DNA of 64,000 nt from Bradysia coprophila (lineage: Eukaryota > Arthropoda > Insecta > Diptera > Sciaridae), in NCBI RefSeq assembly GCF_014529535.1, contig NW_023503313.1:4166531-4230530 (forward strand), written 5' to 3'. Position 1 is the first letter of the stretch; each line of letters opens with the position of its first letter. Positions 48,177 to 57,978 of the stretch are shown one piece after another. Made by a program: the position numbers and the translations under genes. The notes beneath the pieces are model-generated. The model was not told the DNA's origin, made no database searches, and saw nothing but the letters and a program-made list of their open reading frames with translations.

Positions 48177-49246
48177 GTAAATATTTTCAATATTTTAATT
48201 CTCAATTAGTTTTTTTTACGTATTTTAGCAATGTAAATGCCCCAATAGATTTTTACATGCTACATGCATCAAAAACCGAACTTTTCATGTTTCGAGCCCT
48301 ACTTTCTACTTTTTATACCTAGTCATGTAATAGTATTTACATGCTACATGCGTTGAAAACTGTACTTTTTATGTTTCAAGCACATCTTTCGAAGTCCTCA
48401 GCATATAAAATCCATTACATAACTCTGTATGAAAGCTGAAAGATCTCGTTTTCGTGTGTTTATTGACCTCGGCTTCGCCTCAGATCAACAAAATTCACAC
48501 GAAAACACTACTTTTCATCTTTTAGTTTTGTAAAATACTATACATGCTTAGGGCGGGTGTCGAAGGAAGTGCTTGAATCATGAAAAGTACCGTACTTTTC
48601 GCCACGTGTAACATGCAAAATTCTATTACATGCCCAATGCAATTTGTCCCTTTCGAAAATTAACCATTTTGCATGTGAACTATTTTCGGTTCATTTTTTT
48701 GTCATTTTCCACGGGCAAACTTTCGTATGGGGCAGGTAGTAAACCAGAGTAAAGTGGATGCTGCTACGTACTTCATTACTTCGGAAACAACTTTCTGATA
48801 CACGCAAATTCAATCGTGTAATTCAGCAACTTGTTTCGGCAACTGTTTTTCGACAAGTGTAGTTGTATACCTCGCCATCGGCTCGGATATACAAACTCTA
48901 CTCTTTCAACTGTTTCAAGTGCATTTGATATTAAAAATAAAATTTAATATAAATTTTTCAAAGTTTGAAGTTAGCTTTGTGAAAATGGCAACTAATTTGA
49001 CATATCGAATGCACATGACAATGATCTTTTGTTATAATAATGGCAAAACAGTTGAAAGTGATGCAACGAGTGAATGTATGAAATTGACATTTGGTGACTG
49101 TAGTCTACTATTCTTAGATATTTTACAATTTTACAATTTTAATAATAGGTTTCTTATTTTATGGTTCGTGTGTAAAGTTGTGTACATACCTGTGTACATA
49201 ATATTAAAAAGTCACTTCGCTCATATCAAATTTTTATTTACATTGA
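48177..49246. other. No supported gene; small local repeat
   Basis: At 48250-48380, the ttttacatgctacatgc...aaaac...tactttt block occurs twice, about 95 bp apart. The open frame at 48919-49401 runs into the piggyBac-like element and has no recognisable domain. Confidence 0.4.
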
Positions 49247-49250
49247 TTAA

Positions 49251-50134
49251 GGCCCGTCATTGGGAAATGACAGGACAGTTTCCCGAAAATGTATGGAAAA
49301 TTTTATCACAAAAATTCACCGAAAAGATTCAAAGAAACTCACCCATGATGCTTTCCATTGTATTCGTGCACCGTCTCTTTATGTCCCCAAGGCTTATTTA
49401 AACACTAAAACACTTTTTACTCGATGCAAAAACCCTTCCTGCAACTTGCTTAGGCCTAACGGACACTTCCTGAAGCCTAGCGGAGAATTATTAGAGCTCA
49501 GCGGAGGTTTGTTAAAGCTCAGCGAAGAATTATTGAGCTCAGCGGAGAATTGTTAGAACTCAGCCGATATTTTTATTCAAAGAGATGGCATAATTAGACT
49601 TCGCGAAGTCTTCTTAGCTTACTAAAGAGAAACGAACATTTATTTACGCTCAGCGCAGTCTTACGAGAGGCTAAATTTTTAATAAATGCTCTCCCATCGT
49701 TGAGAGAATGTTCGCTGAGCTCTCGTAAAGCTTTAAAAAATGGTCGATGAGCATTATTAAATGTATACGCTACCCTTTGTCAACTGTTTCATGATTTTTA
49801 TAATATGTCCGACACTTTTTTGAATGCAAATATTTTATCGCCGAAGTGAACACAGCAAACATTCATTCTAGTACTTATAGTAGCGGAGTGTCACAGTTGT
49901 GTCGAAATATTTTCTGTGTTTTTGTCGCGACAAAACAAAAAAAAACTTTTTGTTTTTGCATCGAGTAAAAAGTGTTTTAGTGTTCAAATATGCCTTGGCG
50001 ACCTAAAGAGACTATGCCCGAATACAATGGAAAGCATAAGAGGTGAGTTTCTTTGAATTTTTTCGGTGAATTTTTGTGATAAAATTTTACATACATTTTC
50101 GGGAAACTGTCCTGTCATTTCCCAATGACGGGCC
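49251..50134. mobile_element. piggyBac-like MITE with TTAA target duplication, 884 bp
   Basis: The terminal inverted repeats (about 185 bp each, 49251-49435 and 49955-50134) start GGCCCGTCATTGGGAAATGA. TTAA flanks both sides (49247-49250 and 50135-50138). The inner end of each arm is actcgatgcaaaaa. The middle contains a short tandem repeat of agctcagcggagaattatt (49470-49565) and no transposase. TTAA duplication is diagnostic of the piggyBac superfamily. Confidence 0.9.
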
Positions 50135-50284
50135 TTAAGTACGTAAAATAATGTACGGACATGTTTCATAATTTTTATTTTAAGAAGTGTAACATAGCTC
50201 TCGCCTTTGGCTTGGGATCTACATCCATTCCAATCGTCAAAATAAATATTTGGAAGCACTAACGCAATGGTTATTTATGGTTGC

Positions 50285-51456
50285 CCCGTGTGCAAATAAT
50301 GTGTATCCTTGGTATCGTGGATACCGGGAAATTTTGTGGCCAAAAATGTAGATACCGGGAAATCCGGACCAAAAGTAATGTCAAAAAAATTCTACCAGGA
50401 AGTGTAGCCGGGAAATAAAAAAATAGGACACCTCCTAGAGAAGAAACGGGAAATCGAAAAAACCGGAAATCGAAAAAAAACGGGAAATCGCAATAGACGG
50501 GAAATTAAAAAAAACTTCAAATTGAAAAAACGGGAAATCGCCATAGAGTCTATGGCATAGACGGGAAATTAAACTCGGCAAATCGCAATGGACGCGAAAT
50601 AAAAGAAAAACAAAAAATCGAAAAAACGGGAAATCGGAAAAAACGGGAAATCGAGAGAAACGCGAAATCAAACTCACTGGTAAATCGTATGGGAAATCAT
50701 ACTCGGGATACCTACTTCCGAGAAGTATATAAAAACGGGAAAGTAGATGGGAAATCAAAATTACCGAGTAATTGAAAAAACGGGACGTCAGACCGTTCAC
50801 AGCGAAATTGAAATAGACGGGAAATCGAGTTCATCGGGAAATCGAGTTCATCGGGAAATCAAAAAAAAACAGCAAGTCTATAAAAACGTGAAATCGAAAT
50901 AGACGAGAAATCAAACTTACCGGGAAATTGAAAAAAAAAACTATAAATCGAATCGAAATGGCTGAGAAGTCAGAAATAGAATAACTTGAAATGATAAAAT
51001 CGCAAAATGTTCTGGCTCGCTCCGCTCGCCATCATTCTATTTCTTCTAAAATTTCACAGTCGCTGAGTCGTGACAAATATTTCGCTGAGAAGTCAGAAAT
51101 AGAATCAACAAAGTAGAAAATCGAAAAATTTTCTCGCTCGCTCCGCTCGTGATCAATTACTGTGTAAAAATCACAGACGCTAAACGCTATAAATATTGGG
51201 TTGAAGTCAGAAAATAAAGCATAGAATCGCAAAAATTTTCGTGGGCCCAGCTGAGAGTATAAAACGAAAAATATTTTAAATCTGACATTTACTCTAGTAA
51301 TTGAAAAAAAATAGATATGACGTTCACAGGGGCAGAAAATTTTTACCGGGAAATCAGAACTTGTTTATCGGGAAATCTAGCTACATTTTAAGGATACCGA
51401 TGAATTCGGGAAATCTGATTTTGGATACTGGGAAAAAAACATTATTTGCACACGCG
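50285..51456. mobile_element. 8-bp-TSD element packed with GGGAAATCG direct repeats, 1172 bp
   Basis: Ends are CCCGTGTGCAAATAATG and, reverse-complemented, CGCGTGTGCAAATAATG. The 8-bp duplication ATGGTTGC is exact (50277-50284 and 51457-51464). Between 50330 and 51420 the motif acgggaaatcgaaaaa occurs some thirty times, nearly all in the same orientation. At 51000-51240 there are two or three copies of a longer unit with ctcgctccgctcg. No protein is encoded; the open frames are repeat translations. Confidence 0.92.
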
Positions 51457-51550
51457 ATGGTTGCTAAGTACTTTATTAGGCTCTAGATGTGTAATATCAC
51501 ACATCACACATCGTGAGCCTAATTAAGTACATCGTACCGTGATTCATAAT

Positions 51551-51735
51551 ATATATTAACACACTTGTCACGAAGAAGTCGAGGCTTGCCGAGACTGATA
51601 GTGACAAGTGTGTACTCTATTTTATCACATAAGCGAAAACGAGACAACAACATTGACCAGAAGTGTAATGTTTGAATTAAACTTCTAGGTAAGTAATTTT
51701 GACATCCGAACACCGCGCGTATGTGATAAAACATT
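51551..51735 (-). repeat. Uninterrupted copy of the repeat that hosts the 39-kb element
   Basis: Reverse-complement match to 38955-39074 plus 40272-40345. Here the target appears once, as gtgtactc at 51610-51617, with no insertion. It starts just outside the large foldback element at 51786. Confidence 0.85.
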
Positions 51736-51785
51736 TTATGCAACAGAGGAATCTAAACTTCGAAGTTTTCGAACATTATGATCTC

Positions 51786-54700
51786 ACATGTCCGAAGATA
51801 GTCCAAGTCCAAAATTTAGAACCCGCCTCCTGTAGAAGAAAAGACCCGCCTCTTTTCAATTTAAGTTCATAATGTTAACGTTAAAGGTGTGTCTAATTTA
51901 AGTGAAATAGGCGTGTCTTTAAAACGGGCAGTCTATTTTAATAAAATAAAATATTTCTTACCGATTCTGGACTGTCCAACTTTTTTCGCGAGTCTTATTT
52001 CTGGACTGTCCAACTTTTTTCGCGAGTCTTATTTCTGGACAGTCCAATTTTCTACTTACGAATCAATTCTGGACTGTCCAACTTTTTTCGCGAGTCTTAT
52101 TTCTGGACTGTCCAACTTTTTTCGCGAGTCTTATTTCTGGACTGTCCAACTTTTTCTTCGACTCTTATTTCTGGACAGTCCAATTTTCTTCTTACGAATC
52201 AATTCTGGACTGTCCAACTTTTTTCGCGAGTCTTATTTCTGGACTGTCCAACTTTTTTCGCGAGTCTTATTTCTGGACTGTCCAACTTTTTCTTCGACTC
52301 TGGACAGTCCAATTTTCTACTTACGAATCAATTCTGGACTGTCCAACTTTTTTCGTGAGTCTTATTTCTGGACTGTCCAACTTTTTTCGCGAGTCTTATT
52401 TCTGGACAGTTCAATTTTCTACTTACGAATCAATTCTGGACTGTCCAACTTTTTTCGTGAGTCTTATTTCTGGACTGTCCAACTTTTTTCGCGAGTCTTA
52501 TTTCTGGACTGTCCAACTTTTTCTTCGACTCTTATTTCTGGACAGTCCAATTTTCTACTTACGAATCAATTCTGGACTGTCCAACTTTTTTCGTGAGTCT
52601 TATTTCTGGACTGTCCAACTTTTTCTTCGACTCTTATTTCTGGACAGTCCAATTTTCTACTTACGAATCAATTCTGGACTGTCCAACTTTTTTCGTGAGT
52701 CTTATTTCTGGACTGTCCAACTTTTTCTTCGACTCTTATTTCTGGACTGTCCAACTTTTTCTTCGACTCTTATTTCTGGACAGTCCAATTTTCTACTTAC
52801 GAATCAATTCTGGACTGTCCAACTTTTTTCGCGACTCTTATTTCTGGACTGTCCAAATTTTTCTTCGACTCTTATTTCTGGACGGTCCAATTTTCAACTT
52901 ACGAATCCATTCTGGACTGTCCAACTTTTTCTTCGACTCTTATTTCTGGACAGTCCAATTTTCTACTTACGAATCAATTCTGGACTGTCCAACTTTTTTC
53001 GCGAGTCTTATTTCTGGACTGTCCAACTTTTTTCGCGAGTCTTATTTCTGGACTGTCCAACTTTTTCTTCGACTCTTATTTCTGGACAGTCCAATTTTCT
53101 TCTTACGAATCAATTCTGGACTGTCCAACCAATACCAATTTTAATTGTACATAAAAAGCGTTTTAACACGCCGAGCGATCCGGCCCATTGCCCCGTAGCG
53201 AAGCGGAGGGCCGCAATGCGAGCCGGGCGCCGGAACAATGTCGGTAACTTAGGAGTTAATTTTTTTTCTCTCGCATCGTCTAATAATTAGTCTGTGTGAA
53301 GGCGTTAGCTCGTTCCTAGGGAATTCATCCTTTTACGAAATTTAACGTAAAGGCGTTTTGTTCCAAACCTAGGGAATTCAACCTTTTATTGATTCGTAAG
53401 TATAAAATTGGACTGTCCAGAAATAAGAGTCGAAGAAAATGTTGGACAGAAATAAGACTCGCAAAAAAAGTTGGACAGTCCAGAATGGATTCGTAAGTAG
53501 AACATTGGACTGTCCAGAAATAAGACTCGCGAAAAAATATGGACAGTCCAGAAATACGACTCGCGAAAAAAGTTGGACAGTCCAGAAATAAGACTCGCGA
53601 AAAAAGTTGGACAGTCCAGAAATAAGACACGCGAAAAAAGTTGGACAGTCCAGAAATAAGACTCGCGAAAAAAGTTGGACAGTCCAGAAATAAGACTCGC
53701 GAAAAAAGTTGGACAGTCCAGAAATAAGACTCGCGAAAAAAGTTGGACAGTCCAGAATTGATTCGTAAGTAGAAAATTGGACTGTCCAGAAATAAGAGTC
53801 GAAGAAAAAGTTGGACAGTCCAGAAATAAGACTCGCGAAAGAAGTTGGACAGTCCAGATATAAGACTCGCGAAAAAAGTTGGACAGTCCAGAATTGATTT
53901 GTAAGAATAAAATTGGACTGTCCAGAAATAAGAGTCGAAGAAAAAGTTGGACAGTCCAGAAATAAGACTCGCGAAAAAAGTTGGACAGTCCAGAAATACG
54001 ACTCGCGAAAAAAGTTGGACAGTCCAGAAATACGACTCGCGAAAAAAGTTGGACAGTCCAGAAATAAGACTCGCGAAAAAAGTTGGACAGTCCAGAAATA
54101 AGACACGCGAAAAAAGTTGGACAGTCCAGAAATAAGACTCGCGAAAAAAGTTGGACAGTCCAGAAATAAGACTCGCGAAAAAAGTTGGACAGTCCAGAAA
54201 TAAGACACGCGAAAAAAGTTGGACAGTCCAGAAATAAGACTCGCGAAAAAAGTTGGACAGTCCAGAAATACGACTCGCGAAAAAAGTTGGACAGTCCAGA
54301 AATAAGACTCGCGAAAAAAGTTGGACAGTCCAGAAATAAGACACGCGAAAAAAAGTTGGACAGTCCAGAAATAAGACTCGCGAAAAAAGTTGGACAGTCC
54401 AGAAATAAGACTCGCGAAAAAAGTTGGACAGTCCAGAAATAAGACTCGCGAAAAAAGTTGGACAGTCCAGAATTGATTCGTAAGTAGAAAATTGGACTGT
54501 CCAGAAATAAGAGTCGAAGAAAAAGTTGGACAGTCCAGAAATAAGACTCGCGAAAGAAGTTGGACAGTCCAGATATAAGACTCGCGAAAAAAGTTGGACA
54601 GTCCAGAATTGATTCGTAAGAAGAAAATTGGACTGTCCAGAAATAAGAGTCGAAGAAAAAGTTGGACAGTCCAGAAATAAGACTCGCGAAAAAAGTTGGA

Positions 54701-54923
54701 CAGTCCAGAAATAAGACTCGCGAAAAAAGTTGGACAGTCCAGAATCGGTAAGAAATATTTTATTTTATTAAAATGGACTGCCTGTTTTAAAGACACGGCT
54801 ATTTCACTTAAATTAGACACACCTTTAACGTTAACATTATGAACTTAAATTGAAAAGAGGCTGGTCCTTTCTTCTACAGGAGGCGGGTTCTAAATTTTGG
54901 ACTTGGACTAAGTTCGGAGATAT
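51786..54923. mobile_element. Giant foldback element with TTGGAC-W-GTCCAA arms, 3138 bp
   Basis: Flanked by the 8-bp duplication ATGATCTC (51778-51785 and 54924-54931). Termini acatgtccgaagatagtcca and, inverted, atatctccgaacttagtcca lead into inverted arms. Each arm has a unique outer part of about 180 bp (cccgcctcctgtagaag, then taacgttaacattatgaac reversed on the other side). Then come tandem 34-bp units, about 34 on the left (51966-53130) and about 40 on the right (53388-54745). Each unit centres on the 13-bp palindrome ttggac(a/t)gtccaa followed by ttttttcgcgagtcttattt, with a second unit type, ttctacttacgaatcaat. The centre (53131-53387) has the GC-rich core shared with the 32-kb element. 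No transposase. Long open frames across the arms only translate the repeat. Confidence 0.95.
53144..53281 (+). repeat. GC-rich core shared by two foldback elements (copy B)
   Basis: Near-identical to 32709-32844 and in the same orientation: tgtacataaaaagcgtttta, the gcgaagcggagggccgcaat block, gccgggcgccgg, and tctcgcatcgtct at the end. To its right is a pair of ~50-bp units (aaggcgtt...ctagggaattca.cctttta at 53290-53395). Their relative occurs to the left of the core in the 32-kb element (32653-32695). Confidence 0.9.
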
Positions 54924-54931
54924 ATGATCTC

Positions 54932-57060
54932 GAGTTGCACAAATAAATATTATAACACCGAGTGCAAAGTATCAGATCGCGTTTCATATCACTTAATCAC
55001 ATACTTAGCACCGAGATTCATACAACGTTTTATGCCACAGAGGCATCTAAAGTTTGCAAATTTGGTACAACTCTCTATTGAATATATTTTGTGTAGTGCA
55101 GTTAAAATGGATTTTGATATTGAAGCAATAGTGCGTTAAAGTGACGTTAGTAAAAATGTAAATGTCAGATCTTGTTGCTAATTCGAGCCTTAACTTAAAG
55201 TTTCCACATCATGTACGATCTACCTTTGTAACTACTTTTGGTCTTTTGACTACTTTTGACCGATTGTGTTCATCTTCAAAGTTAGCCTTCCTATAATCAT
55301 TACCGAACGGGAAAACCCAAATTTTCGCATAGCGCTCCTGAACAGATGACAACTAACTTTTACTCAATTTTTTTAAACTGTTTCACTATTTGCTATGTAA
55401 TGTATCTATTACGCTGAGCACTAGATTTCGCGTAGATTCCACTAGCTGTGTTTATGAAGTGTAGAAAAATGTGAATTTACTACGAAATATGCGAACGCTT
55501 TCAAATGTATGAGAAATGAGTTTGAAAAAATGCATAAACTTACAAAATTATCCCATATTCTGCTCTGAATGCATGATCTCTAACTGATTTGTTAAGTGGA
55601 ATTTTTTTGTGGATGTTAATAATTGTGTTGAATGATGATCAGTCGGTCATATCAAAGGATTTAGTTTTTTTTTTATGTTCACTACGAATTTCTATACTGA
55701 TTCTCAAATCAAGATTTCTGTAAAACAGTCAAAATCGATCAATTAAAAATGTTCTGGCACGGTGGGGTTTGAACAAAACTTAAATAGAGTCGCGATACCA
55801 CCTCTGATTTTTCTTCATGTTCTTATTGAGGGACTCGAGTACTATAAGAAACCACATTCAGTTCCCGGATCCATCCAGCCGTTTCGGAGAACCGGCACAT
55901 ATGGCCGTGCGGGACCAACGAGTCAATTTGAATACAGATTGTTATCGCAACGGATAGAGGGACTAATTCTAAGCTAATTTGTGTTTAAATGGCTTCCATC
56001 GACAACCTCACCATATAGCCACAGCCCGCTAAAGTCTAACAATTTCGACATTTTTAAATCGTGATATTTCCAAGATGACGGTAGTTTGAAACTCTTTGAA
56101 TAGCGATATTGGTAGAGCATTCATGCTCTATTAAACATCGAGGAGAATGGATCTTACAAAATTTGTCTGAATAGTACAATATTTTAAAAATTTTATTTTC
56201 ATCATCCTCGGCAAAACTTGGACTCATCTGTAATACACAGGTTGACCCTGTCTGCATCAAAACAATAATGCCTGATCAGCCTACAGTCTAAGCTATGCAA
56301 CGATACCACACTTGCCACACCAGGCTCATAACAAGTATCTGTTACGATATTTTGTTTTTGCAGCAAAGTCACACTACGACGAAATTTGATATTTGTCATC
56401 AATCTTCAAGTGCCCGTTCCTTTAGGATGAGTGAATTGTTATTCATTCTTCATAAATAAGTGGTTTAAGTTATTTAAAGCAATTCTTACATTAATTACGT
56501 GTATCTGGAGTCGGTTAAACCTGATTTACACATATGTTTGTGGTAATTTTCCTCTAACGTCTAGCTAAGTCAGCATTCAAAGCTTCCAAAAGGTTCCAAA
56601 AAAATTACCATGGAAATATTTTCTTGTTGTGTTATTCTTACTCGCGGTACTGCCCTCTAATAAAACCACTAAAAACATTTCTTGCCCACGAGAGGTCGAA
56701 TTAGTCATTTCATGCTTGCTGAGGGAACCAAAAGTAAAAAAAAAGCAATTTCGGCTTCCAAAGTTGACATTTTTTTTCGGTTCCCTAAGCAAGCATGAAA
56801 AAAATGCAAGCTCACCGTGATATATTTATGCATTAACAAACCACGAATACACTCTTTTAGTTGTATTGTTACCGATAATGAACAAACCACTGTTGCCATT
56901 TTTATCCACTTCCTGATTATAAAATAACCTGGCTTTGTTTGTTTACATGGACTAGCTGGTTAAATAGCTGAATCGAAATAGTGCTCAAAGTTGAAATTCG
57001 GCCGCTGTAGAACTAGATTAAATTTCTAGAAATTTTCAGAAAATTTTTATTCGTACTTTT
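54932..57060. other. No supported gene
   Basis: At 55024-55060 the sequence cgttttatgccacagaggcatctaaa resembles 51732-51765 (cattttatgcaacagaggaatctaaa), direct orientation, on the two sides of the giant foldback. A near-perfect hairpin of tttcatgcttgct.agggaacc lies at 56708-56800. Minus-strand frames at 56054-56402 are cysteine-bearing but unrecognised. Confidence 0.45.
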
Positions 57061-57084
57061 TAACTATCGCCCAAAACCACTTAC

Positions 57085-57420
57085 AGTGGAGGTGTGACGC
57101 AAGTCCTGTTATCCACTTCCAAAAGAACTGATATCGGTGTAGGTGACGCTTACAGATTCGACACGCAAAAAGGTCTGCGTCACAAATGACAGCTGATGAG
57201 GAAAGTACGCGAAAGTTTTATCAACAAAAATCTTACCAGAAAAATTTTAGGAAGAAAATTATAATAAAAAAGTTTGCGTCAAAAAGTGGCAGATGTTGAG
57301 GAAGGAAAATTTTTAAAATTGTGAAACATATTCCTTTAAAAAATGGAATTCAAACGGAAGAAAGCCGAATCATCTGCCACTTTTTGACGCAAACTTTAAG
57401 AATAAAAATACTTTGGAGGT
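57085..57420. repeat. Dispersed TGACGCAA repeat, second copy
   Basis: Contains gtgtgacgcaagtcctgtta, acgcaaaaaggtctgcgtcacaaatgaca, tttgcgtcaaaaagtggcagatg and its inverted copy catctgccactttttgacgcaaa near 57390. Related to 7335-7520. Confidence 0.55.
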
Positions 57421-57464
57421 AGTATGAGCAAAGGGGGAAAAGTCAAAAAGTTCGTGTATATATG

Positions 57465-57640
57465 TTCCTCAGTCCTGCGGAAAAAATTTTTTGTCAAAAT
57501 TTTCAGTGTGAACGGACCTGCGTCACGGCCCTTCACTAACGTAGGGCCATGATTCCTCAGTCCTGCGGGAAAAATTTTTTGTCAAAATTTTCAGTGTGAA
57601 CGGACTTGCGTCACGGCCCTTCACTAACGTAGGGCCATGA
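57465..57640. repeat. 88-bp perfect-register tandem duplication
   Basis: Two units (57465-57552 and 57553-57640) begin ttcctcagtcctgcgg and end cactaacgtagggccatga, with two or three differences. A recent duplication; no frame is kept open. Confidence 0.92.
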
Positions 57641-57750
57641 TGACAGTTATCAATTTCATTAAATACCGTCAGTAGATGTATTAGAGGATTTTAACCAAAG
57701 ATTAATTAATTTATCGAACAGAAATCCTTATTAGGGATATTTTAATGTTA

Positions 57751-57978
57751 CAGTTAGAGGCAGTGAAATTTCAGCTTGAATTTGCTTCAGATGTTTTTCA
57801 GCTGATTCACATACAATCAAAACTGTTTATACGTCTTTATACGGTTTTACCACTACCAATCGCGTGCGTTTAGCAATATCAACCGTACGAAGACGTATAA
57901 GAACAATTTTGATTGTATGTGAATCAGCTGAAAAACAGTTGAAGCAAATTCATGCTGAAATTGCACTACCTCTGACTG
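57751..57978. mobile_element. CAGT-terminated foldback MITE, 228 bp (mariner-like)
   Basis: Left end cagttagaggcagtgaaatt and right end aatt.cactacctctgactg are inverted. The arms pair for about 85 bp, including gatgtttttcagctgattca and its reverse. The left flank is TA; the right flank reads CA, probably mutated. Same layout as 40757-40985. Confidence 0.78.

Noticed and set aside
50435..50800. 121-codon minus-strand frame rich in ISRFPVFSDFPFF
   Set aside because: It is the translation of the gggaaatcg repeat inside the 50285-51456 element.
51889..54820. Open frames of 235, 311, 183, 339 and 480 codons, rich in SGLSNFFRESYFWTVQLF-type repeats
   Set aside because: They are translations of the 34-bp tandem unit, which is open in several frames on both strands. 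There is no start context, splice signal or non-repeat sequence to suggest a protein.
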